Of a DNA stretch of 64,000 nt, positions 32,816 through 42,010 are shown in pieces. Source of the DNA: Primorskyibacter flagellatus (GTDB lineage Bacteria; Pseudomonadota; Alphaproteobacteria; Rhodobacterales; Rhodobacteraceae); NCBI RefSeq assembly GCF_014638275.1, contig NZ_BMFJ01000001.1, forward strand, positions 2,765,338 to 2,829,337, written 5' to 3'. Both the position numbers and the translations under genes were made by a program. The notes under the pieces were generated by a model. It saw only the letters and a program-made list of their open reading frames with translations. It ran no database searches and was not told the DNA's origin. The first letter of the stretch is position 1. Every line of letters starts with the position of its first letter.

Positions 32816-33498
32816 CAGGCAATGTGGTGCTGGAACATGTGGACAAGAGCTTCCGCCTGCGCGGGACGCGAACGGTGGTGGCACGGGACCTGTGCTTTGC
32901 CTTTCCAGACGGGCAGGCGATGGCGCTCCTCGGACGGAACGGAGCGGGAAAGTCGAGCCTGTTGAGGATGATAGCCGGTTCCTCGGACCCCGACAGCGGG
33001 CGGATCCTGCGGCACGGTTCGGTGTCCTGGCCCGTCGGTTTCCAAGGCTCGTTCCACCCGGACCTGACGGGGCTTGAGAACGCACGGTTCGCGGCGCGCG
33101 TTTATGGCATCGACACCGGAGAGATGTCGGATTTCGTCGAAGAATTCGCCGGGCTGGGTGCGCATTTCCGTCTGCCGGTGCGCAGCTACTCGGCGGGGAT
33201 GAAGGCGCGACTGGCGTTCGCGGTCTCCATGGCCGTGCCGTTCGACACCTACCTGATCGACGAAGTGACTTCGGTCGGGGATGGCGCCTTCCGGCAACGC
33301 AGCGAGGACATGCTGCGCGCCCGGCTTGCGCGGGCGTCGGCCATTGTGGTGTCGCACTCGATGGATCTTCTGACCCGGATCTGCACGTCCGGCGCGGTGC
33401 TGGAGAACGGGCGGCTCTTTTTCTACGCCCGAGTTGCCCGCGCCATCGAACATCACCAGGCACTGATGCAGGGGCGGTTGCCGCCCTGGATGGCCTGA
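32812..33498 (+). CDS. Polysaccharide ABC transporter ATP-binding protein (KpsT-like)
   Basis: A 228-aa ATPase. Walker A is G-R-N-G-A-G-K-S-S-L (about 41-50), the signature region is Y-S-A-G-M-K-A-R-L-A-F, and Walker B is Y-L-I-D-E-V-T-S-V-G-D. The Y-S-A-G-M-K variant of the LSGGQ loop is typical of capsule and O-antigen exporters. There is no extra C-terminal sugar-binding domain. It is coupled to the KpsE-like gene and followed closely by a glycosyltransferase. Confidence 0.93.
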   Translation: MTGNVVLEHVDKSFRLRGTRTVVARDLCFAFPDGQAMALLGRNGAGKSSLLRMIAGSSDPDSGRILRHGSVSWPVGFQGSFHPDLTGLENARFAARVYGIDTGEMSDFVEEFAGLGAHFRLPVRSYSAGMKARLAFAVSMAVPFDTYLIDEVTSVGDGAFRQRSEDMLRARLARASAIVVSHSMDLLTRICTSGAVLENGRLFFYARVARAIEHHQALMQGRLPPWMA

Positions 33499-33501
33499 GT
33501 G

Positions 33502-34485
33502 ATGGAGATCACCGTCCTGATGCCGTTGCTGGATGGCGCCCGTTTTCTTGTCCCGCAGCTGGAAAGTCTTGCAGCGCAGACACGACCACCCAACCGGCTC
33601 ATCGTATCCGACGACGGCTCTACGGATGCGGGGCCGGAGATCGTGCGGGATTTTGCCCGGCGGGCCCCGTTCAGGGTGACGGTTCTGCAGGGGCCGGGTC
33701 AGGGCTATGCGGCCAATGTGCTGTCGTTGCTCACGCACGCGCCATGCGGGGCGCTTGCCTTTTGCGATCAGGACGATGTCTGGGTGACCGACCGAATCGC
33801 GCGTGGCGTGAAGGCTCTGGACGGGATCGAAGGTCCCGTGCTGCATGTTACCGAACGGCTTGTTACCCGGGCGGACCTGAGCCGGCCGCGTAACCTGCCG
33901 AGGCGCAAAGAGGCTCGAAAGGGGTTGCATAATGAGAGCCGCGGCTTGTTGGCAGAGGCCGGCACAGTGCTGCGAGGTTCGGACCGGCGGATCGCGGAGA
34001 ACCTTGGACAGATGGCATTCGACGCGGCACTGGTACAGAACCTCGCCCCGGCCAATGCGACGTTGATCAATCCGGCGGCGGCGACGCTCGCCAAGGTCTG
34101 CCTGGGCCGGCTGCCTGCGCCGCCCTTTCCAGATTGGTGGCTTTTCGCGCTGGTGCTGGGGGCAGGCGGACGGGTGATATATGACGACAAACCGGGCGTG
34201 CTCTACCGGCAGCATGGGGGTAACCTTCTGGGCGCGGCCCGTGGGGCGGGCGGCGTGATCCGGCGTTTGCGTCATCTGGTCGACGGGACATATGGGCGGT
34301 GGCTGCGAAATCACGCGGATGCGCTCGCGTCGGCGGGGGACCACCTGACACCGGCGGCGCTCATCCGGCTGAACCGGTTCCGCATGAGCCTTGAGGGGAT
34401 GGGTACGATGTCGCGCGATTGTTCCCGAAACGGAGTGGCTGAGCAGGTCCTGTTCCGTATTGCCCTGCGTTTGAACAGGATTTGA
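33502..34485 (+). CDS. GT2-family glycosyltransferase
   Basis: A 327-aa GT-A fold enzyme with V-S-D-D-G-S-T-D near residue 36 and F-C-D-Q-D-D-V-W near residue 90, resembling rhamnosyltransferases of polysaccharide clusters. The C-terminal part (from about 240) is basic and helical. GTG 33499 directly before ATG 33502 is an alternative start. It lies 3 bases after the ATP-binding gene and ends the exporter operon. The sugar specificity cannot be read from sequence. Confidence 0.88.
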   Translation: MEITVLMPLLDGARFLVPQLESLAAQTRPPNRLIVSDDGSTDAGPEIVRDFARRAPFRVTVLQGPGQGYAANVLSLLTHAPCGALAFCDQDDVWVTDRIARGVKALDGIEGPVLHVTERLVTRADLSRPRNLPRRKEARKGLHNESRGLLAEAGTVLRGSDRRIAENLGQMAFDAALVQNLAPANATLINPAAATLAKVCLGRLPAPPFPDWWLFALVLGAGGRVIYDDKPGVLYRQHGGNLLGAARGAGGVIRRLRHLVDGTYGRWLRNHADALASAGDHLTPAALIRLNRFRMSLEGMGTMSRDCSRNGVAEQVLFRIALRLNRI

Positions 34486-34595
34486 CCGGCATTTCGAATT
34501 AATCCGGGGGTTGGGCCACCGCTCCGCCGCATTCCCGCCCCGCCGCGCGCCCCGACCGGGCGGCATTGATATCCCTAACTAATTTCGGGGGTATC

Positions 34596-36080
34596 ATGCT
34601 GTCTCTTACGCTTCGCGCCACGCTGGCCGGCGACAATCCGATTTTCTACGGCCAGATCGGAGAGCTTTATCCGCTGGTCGATCCTTTGACCGGAACTGGC
34701 TGGCTGTTCTCGGCGGCGACGGCCACCGGCGTCGTGACGTCTTTCACCCTGCGCGAGGGCGCGGGGTTTGAAACGCCGCGCGCGGTAACTGTGGCAGGCG
34801 GGGGCAGTGTGTTCCGGATCGGCGACATGGAGGTCATCGACAGCGCCACCGGGCCGGACCTGATGATCGCCCGCATCGGAGCAGACAGTATCGCGACCTT
34901 CGACATCGGCTCGGTCGGGCAATTGTCCGGCGCGCGGACCCTGTCGCCCCCTTCGCCGATAACGGAGATGGTTGCGGTGGAGCGTGGCGGGACGACCTTC
35001 GTGATCTCCGGTGCACGCGATGGCGCCGGGCTTCAGGTGCATGAACGGAGCGTCGCGGGGACGTTAACCTTGCGTGACAGCGTTGCAGATCACGGAAAAA
35101 TAGCGGTGGCCAATACCTCCGACCTGATCGAGGTCCAGAGCGGCGGGCAGCGCTACGTCGTGACCGGGTCGGTTCAAGACGACGCGATCAGTTCGTTCAC
35201 GGTTGGCGCAGATGGGTCGCTGGAGATGGTCGACACGCTCGGCACGAAGGACGGTTTGTGGGTCTGGGGGCTGGACGGGTTGGCCTCGGTCCGGGCGCAT
35301 GATGTGACCTATGTAGCTGTCAGCGCGACGAATTCCTCCTCTCTAACGCTGGTGCGGGTGAACGAGATGGGGGTGTTTTTCGTGGAAGATCACATAACCG
35401 ACAGCCTCGACACGCGCTTCGCCAATGTGGACGCCGTGGCGGGATTTGCCGTCGGCGACCGGGGGTTTCTGGTGGCCGGGGGTGCGGATGACGGGCTGAG
35501 CCTGTTCGAGATCATGCCGGATCACGCGCTTTTTTCCCACGAGGGTCTGGTGCAGCAGTCGGGCGGCGCGCTTGAGGACATTGCCGCGCTCGGCATCGCG
35601 CATTTCGCCGGAGAGGTGCAGATCATCGCCGCCGGAACACCGGGGCTGACGCTGGCGACCCTGCCGACCCAGACCATCGCAGCGCCCCGCATGGGGAGTG
35701 CCGCGTCCGAGGACCTGTCCGGCGGCAACGGTGCGGATCTGATCTGGGGCGGGGCCGGGAACGACACCGTGTCGGGCGGCGCGGGAAACGACATTCTCGC
35801 CGGGGGTGCGGGCGCGGACCGGCTGACCGGCGGCGCGGGGGCGGATGTCTTTGTCTTCTCGGACGATGCGCCGCAGGACGTGGTGACGGATTTCGAGCTG
35901 GGCACCGACCGGATCGACCTCAGCCGATGGGGCCGGATTTATGACGTCAGTTCACTGTTGGTGCAGGAAAAGCCTGACGGGGCAGAGCTTTACTTCCGCG
36001 GCCTGTCGCTTCGGCTGATTACCGATGACGGCCAGAGACTGCAGGCCGAGGACCTGACGAACGACAGTTTTCTTTTCTGA
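34596..36080 (+). CDS. RTX-type Ca2+-binding protein with a beta-propeller-like N-terminal region
   Basis: A 494-aa secreted-type protein without an N-terminal signal. Residues 1-370 consist of repeating beta-rich segments of about 45 residues (for example A-V-E-R-G-G-T-T-F-V-I-S-G), suggesting a beta-propeller. Residues about 376-417 hold tandem G-G-x-G-x-D repeats (G-G-A-G-N-D-T-V-S-G-G-A-G-N-D). A C-terminal block ends D-S-F-L-F, as in type I secretion substrates. It may be an extracellular adhesin or polysaccharide-binding or -cleaving protein. No exporter genes (HlyB/HlyD type) lie nearby. ATG 34596 has GGGGG upstream. Confidence 0.85.
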   Translation: MLSLTLRATLAGDNPIFYGQIGELYPLVDPLTGTGWLFSAATATGVVTSFTLREGAGFETPRAVTVAGGGSVFRIGDMEVIDSATGPDLMIARIGADSIATFDIGSVGQLSGARTLSPPSPITEMVAVERGGTTFVISGARDGAGLQVHERSVAGTLTLRDSVADHGKIAVANTSDLIEVQSGGQRYVVTGSVQDDAISSFTVGADGSLEMVDTLGTKDGLWVWGLDGLASVRAHDVTYVAVSATNSSSLTLVRVNEMGVFFVEDHITDSLDTRFANVDAVAGFAVGDRGFLVAGGADDGLSLFEIMPDHALFSHEGLVQQSGGALEDIAALGIAHFAGEVQIIAAGTPGLTLATLPTQTIAAPRMGSAASEDLSGGNGADLIWGGAGNDTVSGGAGNDILAGGAGADRLTGGAGADVFVFSDDAPQDVVTDFELGTDRIDLSRWGRIYDVSSLLVQEKPDGAELYFRGLSLRLITDDGQRLQAEDLTNDSFLF

Positions 36081-36130
36081 GCAGTCAAGGGAATCTCAAC
36101 CTTTTGCCGTCATTCTGGACAGGCTTTCCA

Positions 36131-37528
36131 ATGGGGGTTGGGGACATGACCGGCGTGGTATTGCGCAACCTTGGCGGACCGCTCGGGTTCGGCGAATCGG
36201 CCCTGTCGCGGGGCGACGACATAGTGCAGGAAGTTGACGCCAGCGGCCTTTTCGCGGGCGGGCTGCGAGTGTTCGGCACGCTCTATTCCGGCGCGCAGAT
36301 CCGGGTGGCAACCAACGGGATGATTGTCTTCGGGCAGGACTTCGGCGCGCTGCCATCGGTCGACAATGCCTCGGCCATGGTGGACGCGATTGCGCCCTTC
36401 TGGTCGGACGTGGACACGCGGCTGGATGGCGAGGGCGCGGAAAGCGGGCAGGTCTGGGTCGATCTCGATACCGGAGCACATGCGCTGACCGTGACCTGGC
36501 AGGATGTCGGGAGCTACCGCCGACAGGCGGAAGTAACCAACCTGTTCCAGCTGCGCCTGACCGACCGCGGCGCAGGCGATTTCGATATCCGTTTCACCTA
36601 TGAACGGATCGGCTGGACGCAGGGCACGGCAGAAGGTGACACCGGGGCGCGTGCGATGCTGCTTGGCACACGGCTTCCGGACCCGGTCGTCATCGGTGGC
36701 GCCATTGGCAGCCTGCATGAGCGGATCGGGAACACCGGTCAGGTCGGCGTCTGGGAGTTCGCGATGCGGGGCGGCACCGTGAACGGCGCTGAGACAGTGA
36801 GCGGGCAGGCTCTGGCCGGGACCGGGGAGGCGGAGGTGCTGACCGGTGGCGTCGCGGATGACCTGATGCGGGGCGGCGGTGGCAATGATGTGCTGCGCGG
36901 GAATCGCGGCGGGGACTGGCTTTACGGCGGGGACGGGGCGGATACGCTGAACGCGGCCTCGGGCGATGACATTATCGTCGGCGGCGAGACGGAGGCGGAT
37001 CTGCGCGATGTGATCTATGGCGGCGATGGCCGTGACCGGATCGACGCGGGCCATGGCAACGACCAGATTTACGGCGGTCCAGGCGATGACACGATCGAAG
37101 GCGGATTCGGTGTGGACGAGGTTATCGGTCAGGGGGGAAACGATCAGCTGTCCGGCGGGGCCTGGTCGGACCTGATCTACGGCGGCGACGGGGCGGATTT
37201 CCTGAACGGCGGGTTCGGGTTCGACCGGCTCAATGGCGGGGCGGGCGCGGACAGGTTCTTTCACCTCGGCATTCCAGACCACGGGTCGGACTGGGTGCAG
37301 GACTATTCGGCGGTCGAAGGCGACGTGCTGGTCTGGGGTGGCGGGGCGACGCATCCGGCGAATTTCCAGGTTAACCTCGCCGATACCGCCGGCGCCGGGG
37401 CCGCGGGGGTGGCAGAGGCGTTCGTCATCTACCGGCCAACCGGGCAGATCATCTGGGCACTTGTCGACGGCGATGCGCAGGCGCAGATCAACCTGATGAT
37501 CCAAGGGCAGAGCTATGATCTAATCTGA
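36131..37528 (+). CDS. RTX-type Ca2+-binding protein with a NIDO-like domain
   Basis: A 465-aa protein without a signal peptide. Residues about 35-190 resemble the nidogen extracellular (NIDO) domain: G-T-L-Y-S-G-A-Q-I-R-V-A-T-N-G, A-P-F-W-S-D-V-D-T-R, F-Q-L-R-L-T-D-R-G-A-G-D-F-D-I. Residues about 230-380 carry degenerate RTX repeats (G-G-G-G-N-D-V-L-R-G and similar). It is probably exported by a type I system and could cross-link surface polysaccharide or mediate cell contact. ATG 36131 is chosen for spacing from AGG; ATG 36146 is possible. It follows the other RTX gene by 50 bases. Confidence 0.85.
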   Translation: MGVGDMTGVVLRNLGGPLGFGESALSRGDDIVQEVDASGLFAGGLRVFGTLYSGAQIRVATNGMIVFGQDFGALPSVDNASAMVDAIAPFWSDVDTRLDGEGAESGQVWVDLDTGAHALTVTWQDVGSYRRQAEVTNLFQLRLTDRGAGDFDIRFTYERIGWTQGTAEGDTGARAMLLGTRLPDPVVIGGAIGSLHERIGNTGQVGVWEFAMRGGTVNGAETVSGQALAGTGEAEVLTGGVADDLMRGGGGNDVLRGNRGGDWLYGGDGADTLNAASGDDIIVGGETEADLRDVIYGGDGRDRIDAGHGNDQIYGGPGDDTIEGGFGVDEVIGQGGNDQLSGGAWSDLIYGGDGADFLNGGFGFDRLNGGAGADRFFHLGIPDHGSDWVQDYSAVEGDVLVWGGGATHPANFQVNLADTAGAGAAGVAEAFVIYRPTGQIIWALVDGDAQAQINLMIQGQSYDLI

Positions 37529-37531
37529 AAG

Positions 37532-38320
37532 TCAGGAGATGAACCGGCAGGTGCCAGTCGCGACATAGGCCGCGGTCAGGCGACCGGTGAAGACGGCACC
37601 GGTGTCGATGGAGATTCGGGTATCGCCAACCACCGGTTCGGCCATGACCGTGTGACCGTGCACAACCGTCTGGCCGTCGGATCGCGGGCGGCGCAGGAAG
37701 GCGGGGTGGCCATTAACCAGAACCTTTGCGCTTTGTGTGTCGGGGGAAAGTTCCGGGTCCATTGCGGCGTGCACGCAGTGGACATTTCCTGTGGTCCAGA
37801 CCGGCGGCAGGGCGCGCAGCCAACCGAGCATGCCCGGTCCAAGCGCCGTTTCCAGCGCGTCGGCAGTGTCGAGAGCGTCTTCGGCGTCGAGCCGCTTGCC
37901 CTCAACCTCGATCCCGAAGCTGGCCAGCGTTTCCACGCCACCAAAAGACAGCCACCGCGCGCCCTTGCCCGCCGGGTCGTCGATGAAGTCGAGCATCATC
38001 TGTTCATGGTTGCCCATAAGCGCGACGTGGGTGTCCGGTGCGGATCCAGTCAGGGTGTGGATACGGGACAGAACGCCGGCGCTGTCGGGGCCGCGGTCGA
38101 TTGCGTCGCCGATAAAGACGACCGGCACATCGGGGCCGAATTCGCCGCGCAATTTCGCCAGCAGCGGGTCGAGCAGATCAAGCCGTCCGTGGATGTCGCC
38201 GATGGCGCAGAAGGGGCGGTCGGGATGCAGGACCGTGTCGACCGTAGGGTCCGGGGCGGTGTGGAGATGGGGGCCAGGCTCGGGCTTCGTGAAGATTTGC
38301 TTCAGTCTTTTCAGAACCAT
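37532..38320 (-). CDS. Metallophosphoesterase (PPP-type phosphatase, ApaH/PrpE-like)
   Basis: A 262-aa phosphatase with the metal-site signature I-G-D-I-H-G-R-L-D (about 40-48), G-D-A-I-D-R-G-P-D-S (about 71-80) and G-N-H-E-Q-M (about 103-108). Substrates could be phosphoproteins or dinucleoside polyphosphates. It is convergent with the NIDO/RTX gene (3 bases apart) and sits 13 bases downstream of glmM in the same direction, so it may be co-transcribed with it. Confidence 0.88.
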   Translation of the reverse strand: MVLKRLKQIFTKPEPGPHLHTAPDPTVDTVLHPDRPFCAIGDIHGRLDLLDPLLAKLRGEFGPDVPVVFIGDAIDRGPDSAGVLSRIHTLTGSAPDTHVALMGNHEQMMLDFIDDPAGKGARWLSFGGVETLASFGIEVEGKRLDAEDALDTADALETALGPGMLGWLRALPPVWTTGNVHCVHAAMDPELSPDTQSAKVLVNGHPAFLRRPRSDGQTVVHGHTVMAEPVVGDTRISIDTGAVFTGRLTAAYVATGTCRFIS

Positions 38321-38333
38321 GCCCGTGCCCCCC

Positions 38334-39674
38334 TCAGCTTGCGTGTTCGACCGCCTGGCGGATGCTGTCGATCACCGCATGCAGCTTGTCCTGATCCTCG
38401 GATTCGCCCATCACGCGGATGAGCGGTTCAGTGCCTGACTTGCGGATGAGCAGCCGGCCGGAGGGGCCAAGCGCCTTTTCCCCGTCGGCAATCGCCTGCT
38501 GCACCGCGTCAACGGCCAGCGGTTCGGAGCCGGTGCGGAAGCGCACGTTGTGCAGGACCTGCGGGATCGGCGTGAAGACACAGGCAAGATCGCTGGCAGT
38601 GCGCCCGGTTTCCACCATCGCGGCCAGGACCTGGAGCGCGGCGACAAGACCGTCTCCGGTCGTGGCGAAATCGGTCATGACGATGTGACCGGACTGCTCT
38701 CCGCCGAGGTTGAACTGGCCCTCGCGCATGCGTTCGACGACGTATCGGTCGCCGACTTTGGTGCGCTCCATCGTAATGCCAATACCGTAAAGGAAACGTT
38801 CCAGGCCCAGATTCGACATGACGGTGGTGACAAGCGTGTCGCCCTGCAGCCGCCCCTGCTCCTTCCAGCGCGAGGCGATGAGCCCCATGATCTGGTCGCC
38901 ATCGACGATTTCTCCGTCCTGGTCGATCAGGATCAACCGGTCCGCGTCCCCGTCGAGGCAGAGTCCGATATCCGCACGGGTCTCGCGCACCTTAGCGGCG
39001 GCTACAGCGGGATGGGTGGATCCGCATTTGTCGTTGATATTCAGTCCGTTAGGGGTCGTTCCGACGGGGATCACGTCGGCACCCAGTTCCCACAGGATCG
39101 CCGGGCCGACACGGTGCGCAGCACCGTTGGCGCAGTCCACCACGATGCGCAGCCCGTCGAGGCGCAGGTGCCGCGGAAAGGTTGTCTTAACATATTCCAC
39201 GTATCGTGAGCCGGAATCATCAATCCGCTTGGCTCGGCCAATGCGCTGCGGGTGCGCGGGGGCCACGCCTTCGGACATGAGGCGTTCGATTTCGGTCTCT
39301 GCCTCGTCGGACAGCTTGTGTCCGTCGGGTCCGAAAAACTTGATGCCATTATCCTCGGCCGGGTTGTGGCTTGCAGAGATCATGACGCCGACGTCGGCCC
39401 GCATCGACCGGGTCAGGAAGCCGACTCCGGGGGTCGGCACGGGACCAAGGAGGAAGACATTCATGCCGGTGGAGGTGAACCCGGCAGTCAGCGCGTTTTC
39501 CAGCATGTAGCCGGAGAGACGGGTGTCCTTGCCGATGACCACGCGATGTTCCTGCTGGTCGCGGCGGAAATAGCGGCCGGCAGCGGCGGCCAGTTGCAGC
39601 GCGACCTCGGCAGTCATCGGGTAGGTGTTGGTACGCCCGCGGACCCCGTCGGTCCCGAAGAGAGAACGGGTCAT
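38334..39674 (-). CDS. glmM: GlmM, phosphoglucosamine mutase
   Basis: A 446-aa alpha-D-phosphohexomutase that converts glucosamine 6-phosphate to glucosamine 1-phosphate on the way to UDP-GlcNAc, needed for peptidoglycan, lipid A and other polymers. The N-terminus reads [11 protein letters not shown]. The phosphoserine loop is I-S-A-S-H-N-P (about 100-106), the metal loop D-G-D-A-D-R is near 243, and [10 protein letters not shown] is at the C-terminus. ATG 39674 gives the normal length; the open frame upstream lacks family sequence. Confidence 0.96.
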   Translation of the reverse strand: MTRSLFGTDGVRGRTNTYPMTAEVALQLAAAAGRYFRRDQQEHRVVIGKDTRLSGYMLENALTAGFTSTGMNVFLLGPVPTPGVGFLTRSMRADVGVMISASHNPAEDNGIKFFGPDGHKLSDEAETEIERLMSEGVAPAHPQRIGRAKRIDDSGSRYVEYVKTTFPRHLRLDGLRIVVDCANGAAHRVGPAILWELGADVIPVGTTPNGLNINDKCGSTHPAVAAAKVRETRADIGLCLDGDADRLILIDQDGEIVDGDQIMGLIASRWKEQGRLQGDTLVTTVMSNLGLERFLYGIGITMERTKVGDRYVVERMREGQFNLGGEQSGHIVMTDFATTGDGLVAALQVLAAMVETGRTASDLACVFTPIPQVLHNVRFRTGSEPLAVDAVQQAIADGEKALGPSGRLLIRKSGTEPLIRVMGESEDQDKLHAVIDSIRQAVEHAS

Positions 39675-39868
39675 GACTTCCTCCGACCACCTAGGCTTCG
39701 TAACGCCTTGTGTTACGACGGGGCGGGCGACAAGTCCAGAAAGCCGCAGCGTCGGCTGTTGCCCCTGGGCGACCCTGAGCGGCTGCACCGGGGCCGGGAC
39801 AGAAACCGCGTTGCCCGCGCCTTCCCAAGCCTTTAGGTTCGCCGCAACGAGGCGGAGGACCTACCCCG

Positions 39869-42010
39869 GTGCCAGGCAAGATTTCCACTTTGTCGCTGAG
39901 CGTGGCGACGCTGGCCGTGCTGCTGCCCGCGCCAATCGGTGCGCAGGACGGTCGGGATTTCGGGGCCCGAAGCAGCACCTACAACCAATACGGCGCGCCC
40001 GGCCTGCTGGACATGCCGAGCGCGGAGACCGCGGACGACGCAGAGCTGGCGACGACGTTGAGCTATTCCGCCGCCGCACGCCGTGTCACGATGAGCTTTC
40101 AGATCACGCCGCGCCTGTCGGCAAGCTTCCGATACGGTCAGATTCCGCGATATCTGGCCTCAGGTGCGGCGTCCTACGACCGGTCCTTCGACCTGCGTTA
40201 CCGGCTGATCGACGAGGGGGCCTACCGCCCGGCGGTTGTCGTCGGTTTCCAGGACCTTGCGGGAACCGGGCTGTATTCCGGCGAATATGTCGTTGCGACC
40301 AAACATGTCTCTTCGCGCCTGGCGTTTACTGCCGGGATCGGCTGGGGCCGGCTCGGCTCCTACAACGGGTTCAGAAATCCGCTTGGCAGGATCGACGGCC
40401 GGTTCTACACGCGGCCCGCGGCGGGTACCGCAACCGGGGGGACCTTCCGGTCGGGGCAGTGGTTCCGCGGGGATGCGGCCTTTTTTGGCGGGGTCACCTA
40501 CCGCGCGACGGACCGGCTGACGCTGAAAGCGGAGTATTCCTCGGACGCTTACGCGGCGGAGACGACACCGGCACGCAACCTGCTGGACCGGAAATCGTCG
40601 CTCAACGTCGGGCTCAGCTACCGGGCGGCGCCGGGCGTCGACGTTCAACTGGCCTACATGTACGGCGACATGATCGCGGCGGGGGTCACGTTCTACACCA
40701 ATCCGCGCAAGACATCCGTTCCCGGGGGCAGCGGCCCGGCACCGGTCCCGGTCAAGCCGCGCGACATGAAGTCGGCGCAGGCATTGGGCTGGACCACGAA
40801 CGACGTGCTGAAAACCAAGCTGCGCGACGGGGTAGCGGCGGCGATGGCGGCGGATGGAATCCAGGTCGAAGGGTTGAGGCTGGAGGACCGGGTCGCCACG
40901 ATCTACATCCGGAACGAGCGTTATATTGCACGGGCCGAAGCGATCGGGCGCACGGCGCGCGTGCTTACCCAGGTGGCCCCGGCGTCCATCGACAGCTTCC
41001 GGATTGTGCCGATGGTTCAGGGGGTTCCGGCCTCTGTCGTGACCCTGCAGCGCCGCGATCTGGAGCAGCTGGAGCATGATCCAGACGGTGCATGGCGCAT
41101 GTTTGCCCGCGCCGACATCGCCGACCGGCTCACCGGACCGGCGGCAGAGGATCGCGTGCCGGACCAGACCCCGCGCCTGACGTGGTCGCTTGGCCCCTAC
41201 GTGAAGGCCAGTTATTTCGATCCGGCCGAACCGGTGCGACTGGACGCTGGCCTGCGACTGCGGGGCAAGGCGCATCTGGGACAGGGGTTCGTCCTGTCGG
41301 CCGAGGTCGATCAGCGGGTTGCCGGAAACCGCGGCGATTCCAATCGCTTCGATCCTTCGGCCCTGCCGCGTGTCCGATCCGATGCGAACCTGTACGCCAA
41401 GGCCGACACGACACTGAACCACCTGACGCTGGCCTCCTACTTCCGGCCCGGAGAGAACCTGTATGGCCGGGTGACCGCCGGGTATCTCGAGCCGATGTTC
41501 GCGGGCGTTTCGGCGGAGCTGCTGTGGAAGCCGGTGGACAGCCGGTTCGCCCTTGGTGTCGAGGCGAACTATGTGCAGCAGCGTGACTTTGACCAGAAGC
41601 TGGGGCTTCGAAGCTACCGGGTCGCGACGGGGCATGTCTCGGCCTATTACGATTTTGGCAACGGGTTTCACGGTCAGGCGGATGTCGGTCGCTATCTCGC
41701 CGGGGACTGGGGCGGCACGGTGTCGCTGGACCGCGAATTTGCGAACGGCTGGCGGATCGGAGCCTATGCGACGTTCACCGATGTGTCCTTCTCGGATTTC
41801 GGCGAAGGCTCGTTCGACAAAGGCATCCGCTTCTCGATCCCGCTGGATCACTTCCTCGGGCGTCCGACCGGACGGACCCAGGATGTGGTGTTGCAACCGT
41901 TGTCGCGGGACGGCGGGGCGCGGCTGAAGGTCGACGGGCGGATCTATGACCAGATTCGTGACTACCATGAACCTGAACTCAAGAAATCCTGGGGGAGGTT
42001 CTGGCGGTGA
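39869..42010 (+). CDS. YjbH-domain outer-membrane beta-barrel protein
   Basis: A 713-aa protein with a GTG start preceded by GGAGG 10 bases upstream. It has a signal peptide (about 1-25, ending P-I-G-A-Q). It contains Y-N-Q-Y-G-A-P-G-L-L-D-M-P-S-A, the YjbH hallmark at the mature N-terminus, and many alternating beta-strand segments ending in aromatic residues. YjbH/GfcD proteins belong to clusters for extracellular polysaccharide in enterobacteria. Here it is coupled to YjbF through a GTGA overlap. It is divergent from glmM across a 194-base region with no clear promoter boxes. Confidence 0.88.
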   Translation: MPGKISTLSLSVATLAVLLPAPIGAQDGRDFGARSSTYNQYGAPGLLDMPSAETADDAELATTLSYSAAARRVTMSFQITPRLSASFRYGQIPRYLASGAASYDRSFDLRYRLIDEGAYRPAVVVGFQDLAGTGLYSGEYVVATKHVSSRLAFTAGIGWGRLGSYNGFRNPLGRIDGRFYTRPAAGTATGGTFRSGQWFRGDAAFFGGVTYRATDRLTLKAEYSSDAYAAETTPARNLLDRKSSLNVGLSYRAAPGVDVQLAYMYGDMIAAGVTFYTNPRKTSVPGGSGPAPVPVKPRDMKSAQALGWTTNDVLKTKLRDGVAAAMAADGIQVEGLRLEDRVATIYIRNERYIARAEAIGRTARVLTQVAPASIDSFRIVPMVQGVPASVVTLQRRDLEQLEHDPDGAWRMFARADIADRLTGPAAEDRVPDQTPRLTWSLGPYVKASYFDPAEPVRLDAGLRLRGKAHLGQGFVLSAEVDQRVAGNRGDSNRFDPSALPRVRSDANLYAKADTTLNHLTLASYFRPGENLYGRVTAGYLEPMFAGVSAELLWKPVDSRFALGVEANYVQQRDFDQKLGLRSYRVATGHVSAYYDFGNGFHGQADVGRYLAGDWGGTVSLDREFANGWRIGAYATFTDVSFSDFGEGSFDKGIRFSIPLDHFLGRPTGRTQDVVLQPLSRDGGARLKVDGRIYDQIRDYHEPELKKSWGRFWR

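Noticed and set aside
35721-37260. Repetitive glycine/aspartate-coding DNA considered as tandem DNA repeats or CRISPR.
   Set aside because: The repetition is the protein-level RTX nonapeptide pattern with variable codons; there are no uniform repeats and spacers.
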